DNA of 10,929 nucleotides from JAJNPS01 sp046589965. GTDB lineage: Bacteria; Pseudomonadota; Alphaproteobacteria; Rhodobacterales; Rhodobacteraceae. This document shows, piece after piece, positions 7,121-10,929 of the stretch (its first letter is position 1; each line of letters opens with the position of its first letter). The stretch is taken from the NCBI GenBank assembly GCA_046589965.1, contig JBKJVF010000258.1:1-10929 (forward strand), written 5' to 3'. The translations under genes and the position numbers were made by a program. The notes beneath the pieces were generated by a model, which saw only the letters and a list, made by a program, of their open reading frames with translations, was not told where the DNA came from and searched no databases.

Positions 7121-7350
7121 GCCATTCATCACGGGATCTGGCAACGTGTTCACTGCCCGACCAGTGCTGCAGTGCAGGGTGGGCACATGGCCCCGTCACA
7201 TGACCAAACGCCGCGGGCCCTGTCAGAAGAATATTGCTTGGGGCGGGCACCCTCTTTGGCTGGCCGCACCGGAGTGCTTGCCACTGGTCAATCCCGCACC
7301 TGACGCGGTCGGTGCCTTCAGGGCATCGCATGTGCGGTATCGCGGTTCCT

Positions 7351-7377
7351 GGCGCGGGGATCTGAGGCGCGGGATCT
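7351..7377. repeat. Imperfect tandem repeat GGCGCGGG(G)ATCT
   Basis: GGCGCGGGGATCT (7351-7363) is followed after two bases by GGCGCGGGATCT (7366-7377), differing by one G. The period is 15 bases. No function is evident; it may be a simple duplication. Confidence 0.4.
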
Positions 7378-7420
7378 TTGCCCGGCGGGTTGGGCGAGCC
7401 GGTTTGGATCGGTCTGAAGA

Positions 7421-7457
7421 TTAACCGAATGTGAATGCCGGGTTTGCGGTCGGTTAA
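7421..7457. promoter_or_regulatory. Inverted repeat TTAACCGA/TCGGTTAA upstream of the small gene
   Basis: TTAACCGA (7421-7428) and its perfect reverse complement TCGGTTAA (7450-7457) flank 21 bases. The right arm overlaps GGTTTGCGGTCGGT (7441-7454), which resembles GGTTTGGATCGGT (7401-7413) exactly 40 bases upstream. The element lies 86-122 bases before the small ORF and could be a regulator-binding site or a transcript hairpin. Confidence 0.35.
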
Positions 7458-7542
7458 ACAACAATAGGGCAATATCAAAACATACCGAGTCGGAATGCAC
7501 CAAAAAGAGCAGCAGATTCGGCCAAAGACAGGGAGCCAGGAC

Positions 7543-7734
7543 ATGTTTCGTTCGACGATCGAGAAAAGACAAAAGTACCTTGCAGCGAACGCGAATTCGC
7601 CAGAGGCGCGCTCGGCGTTGACCTTGGTCAAGGCGGGCAGCGGTGTGCGTGCTTCGCAATCCCAACGCTTTCCTCCGATTGACGACGTGTTTGCAGCGCT
7701 CGACCGCGTCGCATCGCAGACGATCGCCGCGTAA
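7543..7734 (+). CDS. Small hypothetical protein, 63 residues
   Basis: This small soluble protein begins MFRSTIEKRQKYLAANANSP and ends in FPPIDDVFAALDRVASQTIAA. GGGAG at 7531-7535 lies 7 bases before the ATG at 7543; an in-frame ATG at 7495 would add 16 residues (MHQKEQQ...) but has a poorer ribosome-binding site. The composition is balanced, with a basic N-terminal helix-like part and an acidic/hydrophobic C-terminal helix-like part, and no signal peptide or membrane segment. A strong intrinsic terminator starts 24 bases after the stop, so it is probably a monocistronic, well-defined transcription unit, which supports its being real. I do not recognise a family. Confidence 0.6.
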   Translation: MFRSTIEKRQKYLAANANSPEARSALTLVKAGSGVRASQSQRFPPIDDVFAALDRVASQTIAA

Positions 7735-7758
7735 CCAAAAAGCCTTCACGGATATACA

Positions 7759-7788
7759 AAAAGGCCGCCCCAAATCGGGCGGCCTTTT
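7759..7788 (+). terminator. Intrinsic terminator of the small gene
   Basis: A perfect 12-bp stem, AAAAGGCCGCCC (7759-7770) with GGGCGGCCTTTT (7777-7788), encloses the loop CAAATC. The T-run at the 3' side continues as G-TTTT. With A on the 5' side and T on the 3' side it could work in both directions. Confidence 0.9.
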
Positions 7789-7860
7789 GTTTTGGGCGGG
7801 GTCTTTTTTTGCTGCCAGGGCCGGTTTTCCGAAAGTAAGCGAAGCACCAGATATCGAAGC

Positions 7861-7928
7861 AAAAAAAAACTGAAGCGGCCTGCAGACATACCGGGGGCCT
7901 TTCCCCGGTAAGCTGCAGGCCGCTTCAG
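7861..7928 (-). terminator. Large two-stem intrinsic terminator of the minus-strand gene
   Basis: On the minus strand a perfect 16-bp stem (CTGAAGCGGCCTGCAG at 7870-7885 with its complement at 7913-7928) is followed immediately by nine T residues (the A-run 7861-7869 on the plus strand). Inside it is a second perfect 8-bp stem, TACCGGGG (7889-7896) with CCCCGGTA (7903-7910), separated from the first by small internal loops (3 and 2 bases). It begins 9 bases beyond the stop codon of the gene 7938-8816. Confidence 0.92.
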
Positions 7929-7937
7929 GCCTTCGGG

Positions 7938-8816
7938 TCAGAGGCCGAGTAACTTCTTGACGGCGGCTTCCACTTCGTCGGTCACCGGCTTGTTGGACGC
8001 AGCTTCCAGCAGCGAACGCTCCACGGCCGGTTGCTCTGCCACTTCGAGCGCAAGGCCGTCAACCTCAGCACTCAGCGTGTCATATGCGATGGCTGCAGTC
8101 TGTTCAGTCCGCAGGCCACCAGCAACCGCCTCAGCAGATTCCAGATCGGTGCGCGCAGCCGCGAGATCGGCATCGTCTGCGATTTCCTCAGCAGTGGCGC
8201 CCGAATCTATAAGCGCCTGCTCCAGGTCGGCGACCGTCTGCGCTTTGAGGCCGACGTCAAGGTCGGCGTTGGCCAGATCGGTTTCAATCTCTGCGAGGGC
8301 GCGCGCCGGGGGCGTAAGCAACGCCAGCTCGGCAATCTTTGCGTCGAGATCGGCCTGAAGCTGCTGACCTTCAAGAACCGAGTCGCGATACAATGCAATA
8401 CGTCCAACACGCGAGTTCGGCGAGGCGTTCTTCAGCGCATTCGGCGAAGCATGTGCGGCATTCAATGCGCCTAGTTCAGACGCGCTGACACCCAGCACTG
8501 ACGCCAGGCCCTTGGCCTTTGGCGCTTTGGTTTTGGTCGAGGCGCCGCTTACCGCCGGCTTTGTCTTGCCGGTAGTGGTTGAACCGTCATCGCCCGATTT
8601 GTTGGCCCCGCCATTGCCGCCAGCATTGCCGTTGCCGCCACCATTGCCATTGCCGCCGCCATTGCCATTGCCGCCTCCATTACCGTTACCACCTTCATTC
8701 CCGGATTTGGCATAGACCACATCGGGCATAGAAATCGCCATGACAAACGCTGCCGAGCCCAAGAGGGCAACGGACAACGAGCAGGCCTTCAAGATTCGCG
8801 TCGTTGATTTTTTCAT
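7938..8816 (-). CDS. Exported protein with Gly/Asn repeat and long helical region
   Basis: This 292-residue protein starts at ATG 8816, preceded by AAAGG at 7-base spacing; the frame is open further upstream but without a ribosome-binding site or sensible composition. Residues 1-36 form a signal peptide (MKKSTTRILK, then a hydrophobic stretch, ending PDVVYA). Next come GGNGNG hexapeptide repeats (42-70), then a linker rich in Lys, Thr, Ser and Ala (73-103). LASVLGVSASELGALNAAHA (104-123) and NALKNASPNSRVGRIALYRD (126-145) look like a small folded motif. Residues 146-260 are Ala/Glu/Asp/Leu-rich with heptad-like spacing (QLQADLDAKIAELALL, LAEIETDLANADLD, AARTDLESAEAVAG) and are probably coiled coil; the C-terminus ends VKKLLGL. 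It is acidic overall after the repeat. No enzyme motif is seen. Divergent from the PepSY/two-component genes, it may be a cell-surface, periplasmic or secreted structural protein. I do not recognise a named family. Confidence 0.82.
   Translation of the reverse strand: MKKSTTRILKACSLSVALLGSAAFVMAISMPDVVYAKSGNEGGNGNGGGNGNGGGNGNGGGNGNAGGNGGANKSGDDGSTTTGKTKPAVSGASTKTKAPKAKGLASVLGVSASELGALNAAHASPNALKNASPNSRVGRIALYRDSVLEGQQLQADLDAKIAELALLTPPARALAEIETDLANADLDVGLKAQTVADLEQALIDSGATAEEIADDADLAAARTDLESAEAVAGGLRTEQTAAIAYDTLSAEVDGLALEVAEQPAVERSLLEAASNKPVTDEVEAAVKKLLGL
8607..8693 (-). repeat. 18-bp tandem repeat encoding GGNGNG
   Basis: Four to five 18-base units encode GGNGNG in residues 42-70 of the exported protein; the last unit degenerates to GGNGGA. 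Codons vary between units at third positions, so selection seems to act on the amino-acid pattern and not only on recent DNA slippage. Confidence 0.85.
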
Positions 8817-9005
8817 TTTAATACCTTTGCGATTGCACGGTTGAGAACTTGCGTTCCGCTTGACTGTCGTGGTCTGCAACCAGAGGCAGCTTGTGGCCGA
8901 CCGCGAGTCGCAGAACTGTCTGTGCAATTGACACCATCCACGTTTAACTCTGCAGGAACCGTTCGTTCATCTTGGGTTCACGTCGATTTTGCTAAATCTG
9001 TCTGC
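8817..9005. promoter_or_regulatory. Divergent promoter region between the two Gly-rich protein genes
   Basis: These 189 bases separate the starts of two divergently transcribed exported proteins and must carry both promoters. TTGACA occurs on the plus strand at 8928-8933, but no matching -10 follows at 16-18 bases. The sequence GTTCA appears twice, at 8965-8969 and 8976-8980, exactly 11 bases apart, the spacing used by OmpR-family regulators that bind direct repeats; a regulator of that family is encoded at 9585. Confidence 0.45.
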
Positions 9006-9533
9006 ATGAGACGCACACCGATCATATTGCTTGCGACGATGCTGACCCTGTCCGGGCCGGTGTTCGGCGCGACATTGCGCGAAATCGACGCATCCGAACT
9101 GCGCCAGATCGCAAGTGCGGGCCAGACGATCAGCATGAAACGGGCAATCGATTCGGTGGTAAAGGGGACCGGGGGCGCGCCGGTCGAGGCACGTGCCTTC
9201 CAGGCCGACGATGTGTTCTACCGTATCGTGTTGAAAAAGACGAACGGCAAGCTGATCAGCATCATCATCAACGCAAGAACCGGTGAGCAAGTCACCAAGA
9301 ATTCATCGGTCGGCAAGCTCATCTCTGCTGCAGCCGAGGCTGGATCAGCGGGCAACGGAAACAAGGGCAAAAGCCAGACCGCAGGCTCCAACGGCAACAG
9401 TGGCGGCAACGCCGGCGGCAACGGCGGTGGCGGCGGCAACGGCGGCGGCGGCAACGGTGGCGGCGGTGATAACGGCGGCGGTGGCGGCGGCGGCGGTAAC
9501 GGTGGCGGCGGCGGCGGTAACGGTGGCGGCTAA
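9006..9533 (+). CDS. Exported PepSY-domain protein with poly-Gly/Asn tail
   Basis: This 175-residue protein starts at ATG 9006, where a signal peptide begins (MRRTPIILLATMLTLSGPVF, cleavage near residue 21-22); the open frame upstream has no such character. No clear Shine-Dalgarno precedes it. Residues about 25-97 resemble a PepSY domain: an N-terminal helix with ISMKRAIDSVV, then VEARAFQADDVFYRIVLKKT and GKLISIIINARTGEQV, the strand-turn-strand pattern ending in 'DAxTGxV' in this family. PepSY domains are periplasmic or extracellular inhibitory or sensing modules. Residues 114-129 are a Gly/Ser/Lys linker and 130-175 are almost only Gly and Asn, up to the stop codon. The gene is followed after 51 bases by a response regulator and a sensor kinase on the same strand, a common setting for PepSY proteins in proteobacteria, so it probably modulates or is controlled by that pair. 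Confidence 0.83.
   Translation: MRRTPIILLATMLTLSGPVFGATLREIDASELRQIASAGQTISMKRAIDSVVKGTGGAPVEARAFQADDVFYRIVLKKTNGKLISIIINARTGEQVTKNSSVGKLISAAAEAGSAGNGNKGKSQTAGSNGNSGGNAGGNGGGGGNGGGGNGGGGDNGGGGGGGGNGGGGGGNGGG
9393..9530 (+). repeat. GGN/GGC trinucleotide-rich tract encoding the poly-Gly/Asn tail
   Basis: Residues 130-175 of the PepSY protein consist of runs of 2-8 glycines broken by single Asn and one Asp. The DNA is dominated by GGC/GGT and AAC codons and is a likely site of replication slippage in steps of three, which would change tail length without breaking the frame. Confidence 0.85.
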
Positions 9534-9584
9534 ACCTAAGTTCTGCCACATTGATTGCCAAATCTCCGAATATCTTCCGGTTTC

Positions 9585-10244
9585 ATGAGAATACTCCTCG
9601 CAGAAGACGAACCGGTCCTGTGTGACCAGATCAAAAAACTCCTGTCTTCAGAAGGCAGGGTTGTTGATGTCGCGCATGACGGTGAAGAGGCCTGTTTTCT
9701 GGGCTCGACCGAACCTTATGATATGATCATTCTGGATATCGGTCTGCCGATCCGCGATGGCACATCGATCCTCAAGGAATGGCGCAGAAGCGGCATCGCG
9801 ACGCCGGTGTTGATTCTGACCGCACGTGACGGCTGGTCCGACCGGGTTGACGGCCTGGATGCCGGCGCAGACGACTACATGACCAAACCGTTTCATCTGC
9901 CTGAGCTTGCAGCGCGCGTTCGTGCAACCCTGCGCCGAAGCTCCGGACGAACCAATCCGCTTTTTGAAAAGGACAACCTTGTCTTTGACACGCGGTCCGG
10001 TCGTGCAACCGTTAGCGGCGTTCCGATCGATCTCACCTCGCAAGAAGTTGCGGTGCTGTCCTATCTCATTCACAACACCGGTCGCCTGATTTCCAGAACT
10101 GAATTGTCCGAGCACATCTACGAATATGACGGGGATCGCGACTCCAATACGATTGCGGTGTTCATAAACCGACTAAGAAAGAAACTGGGATCGGATCTGA
10201 TCCAGACCATGCGCGGTCGCGGATACATGATCGAACCTGCCTGA
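9585..10244 (+). CDS. OmpR/PhoP-family response regulator
   Basis: This 219-residue cytoplasmic transcription factor is activated by phosphorylation from the kinase encoded next to it. The receiver domain (1-115) has the acidic pocket E7/D8 in LLAEDEP, the phospho-acceptor Asp51 in IILDIGLP, Thr79 in LILTARD and Lys101 in MTKPF. The winged-helix DNA-binding domain (about 127-218) shows IDLTSQEVAVLSYLIHN, SRTELSEHIYE, SNTIAVFINRLRKKLG and the terminal IQTMRGRGYMIEP. This is the QseB/PmrA/PhoP type. The ATG at 9585 starts the conserved MRILLAEDE strand, so a TTG 10 codons upstream is not needed; no clear Shine-Dalgarno is seen. It lies 51 bases after the PepSY gene and overlaps the kinase gene by 1 base (TGATG). 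Likely targets are the divergent Gly-rich protein genes and its own operon (inference). Confidence 0.95.
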   Translation: MRILLAEDEPVLCDQIKKLLSSEGRVVDVAHDGEEACFLGSTEPYDMIILDIGLPIRDGTSILKEWRRSGIATPVLILTARDGWSDRVDGLDAGADDYMTKPFHLPELAARVRATLRRSSGRTNPLFEKDNLVFDTRSGRATVSGVPIDLTSQEVAVLSYLIHNTGRLISRTELSEHIYEYDGDRDSNTIAVFINRLRKKLGSDLIQTMRGRGYMIEPA

Positions 10245-10929
10245 TGCTGTCGCTGCGCAAGAGAGCATGGCTCAGCGGCGGGCTTTCGGCGCTGGTGGCC
10301 GTCACGGTAGGCACATTCCTACTTTATTCGTTTCTCAATCTGAAAGCGCTGGAGCGGTTTGATCGCTCTCTGGCGGAACGACACACGCAGATCGTCGTGG
10401 CGCTAAGCAATGTGCCCGATGAACCTGAAAGGATGGGCGAGCTGATCGTTGACCCATCGTATCAGGTGCCTTTCTCGGGGCGATACTGGCAAGTGGTGGG
10501 CCCGGACGGACAGATTTACACCTCTGCCTCGTTGCTTGAGGCGACATTGCCCGAGCCCGCGATCAAGTCGGACCAGCTGACGTTGGGGGATTCCGAAGGG
10601 GACGACGTCGAACACGTTCGAATAGCACATCAGATGATCACGCTGGAGAACGGCAGCGAGTGGGGCGTCACTGTCGCGGAAACCAAGGCCCAACTGATTG
10701 CCGAACGGGTGGAGACGCGGCGCAGCCTGATTCTGGCCTTTGCGCTGGTCGCAGTGCTTGGTCTTTCGGCTGTGTTGTTGCAGACGGCAGCGATCATCGG
10801 GCCGCTAGACAAGCTTCGCAAGGACGTCTCCCACCGGTGGGATCGTGACGAAGAGCTGAACCACACCGACTACCCCGAGGAAGTGGCCCCCCTTGTCAGT
10901 GACATCAATGTCCTTTTGCAGCGCAATCG
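10244..10929 (+). CDS. Sensor histidine kinase, N-terminal part (cut by the right edge)
   Basis: The visible 228 residues are the sensor half of a membrane-bound histidine kinase that would phosphorylate the response regulator. A first membrane helix lies at about 10-30 (GGLSALVAVTVGTFLLYSF). The periplasmic domain (about 31-158) contains YWQVVGPDGQIYTSASLLEA, a pattern found in QseC/PhoQ-like sensors, and VRIAHQMITLENGSEWGVTVAETK, which leads into the second helix at about 161-182. After that comes a HAMP-like cytoplasmic linker (GPLDKLRKDV, then YPEEVAPLVSDINVLLQRN) just before the expected His-box. The phospho-acceptor His and ATPase domain are outside the window. The start overlaps the regulator's stop codon by 1 base. 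The periplasmic domain is acidic and could sense cations or interact with the exported PepSY protein; the signal is unknown. Confidence 0.9.
   Translation, partial: MLSLRKRAWLSGGLSALVAVTVGTFLLYSFLNLKALERFDRSLAERHTQIVVALSNVPDEPERMGELIVDPSYQVPFSGRYWQVVGPDGQIYTSASLLEATLPEPAIKSDQLTLGDSEGDDVEHVRIAHQMITLENGSEWGVTVAETKAQLIAERVETRRSLILAFALVAVLGLSAVLLQTAAIIGPLDKLRKDVSHRWDRDEELNHTDYPEEVAPLVSDINVLLQRN

Larger units (their letters stand above)
7121..7542. other. Non-coding stretch after the operon
   Basis: No frame in these 422 bases has believable protein composition. No clear intrinsic terminator for the transport operon is visible. It contains an imperfect tandem repeat (7351-7377) and an inverted repeat (7421-7457), listed separately, and must contain the promoter for the small gene at 7543, which I cannot pinpoint. 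Confidence 0.5.

Noticed and set aside
7110..7773. Long minus-strand ORFs over the region after the dehydrogenase
   Set aside because: Composition is rich in Cys, Pro and Arg, they run opposite to the small gene, and one crosses its terminator.
8607..8693. Regular short repeats that could suggest a CRISPR array
   Set aside because: The period is 18 bases in frame with a coding region, there are no unique spacers, and no cas genes are present.
8512..8715. Plus-strand ORF encoding a Pro/Leu-rich repeat protein
   Set aside because: It is the antisense of the GGNGNG repeat; the minus frame has a signal peptide, ribosome-binding site and terminator.
8928..8956. TTGACA as a -35 box for the PepSY gene
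   Set aside because: No -10-like sequence follows at 16-18 bases (TGCAGG at the expected place).
9218..9561. Minus-strand ORFs rich in Pro, Arg or Ala opposite the PepSY gene
   Set aside because: They are antisense readings of the GGN tract, with unnatural composition and no ribosome-binding site.

Overview
The window looks like chromosomal DNA from an alphaproteobacterium, most likely a member of the Rhodobacteraceae (Roseobacter/Paracoccus type). This is inferred from the GC-rich coding DNA, the style of the sugar ABC transporter operon with its LacI-type regulator, and the PepSY/two-component gene pair. No rRNA, tRNA, transposase, integrase or CRISPR array is visible.

Left part (1-2900, all minus strand). 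A LacI-family repressor (1863-2897) lies upstream of a YbjJ-like MFS transporter (326-1534). Beyond that is the start of an unrecognised protein that runs off the left edge (1-212). A 404-base regulatory region (2898-3301) separates the repressor from a divergent plus-strand operon and holds several inverted repeats that could be operators.

Middle part (3302-7120, plus strand). This is a compact carbohydrate-uptake operon: a periplasmic substrate-binding protein, an RbsC/FrcC-type permease, a single-domain RbsA/FrcA-type ATPase and a D-2-hydroxyacid dehydrogenase. The last three genes are 2 bp apart or overlap by 1 bp. A 14-bp hairpin sits between the binding-protein gene and the permease gene, where it could keep binding-protein mRNA in excess. 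The divergent LacI-type protein probably controls the operon. The substrate cannot be read from the sequence; the dehydrogenase hints that a sugar acid, or a sugar oxidised to an acid, is handled.

A mostly non-coding stretch (7121-7542) leads to a small 63-aa ORF (7543-7734) with its own strong intrinsic terminator. Facing it is a second, cruciform-like terminator for the minus-strand gene 7938-8816.

Right part (7938-10929). Two exported low-complexity proteins are transcribed divergently from a shared 189-bp region. One (minus) has a signal peptide, a GGNGNG hexapeptide repeat and a long helical region. The other (plus) has a signal peptide, a PepSY-like domain and a poly-Gly/Asn tail that runs to the stop codon. 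The PepSY gene is followed by an OmpR-family response regulator and an overlapping sensor histidine kinase cut by the right edge. These four genes may form one signalling module in which the periplasmic PepSY protein modulates the kinase and the regulator controls the glycine-rich proteins. This is the least familiar and most interesting part of the window.
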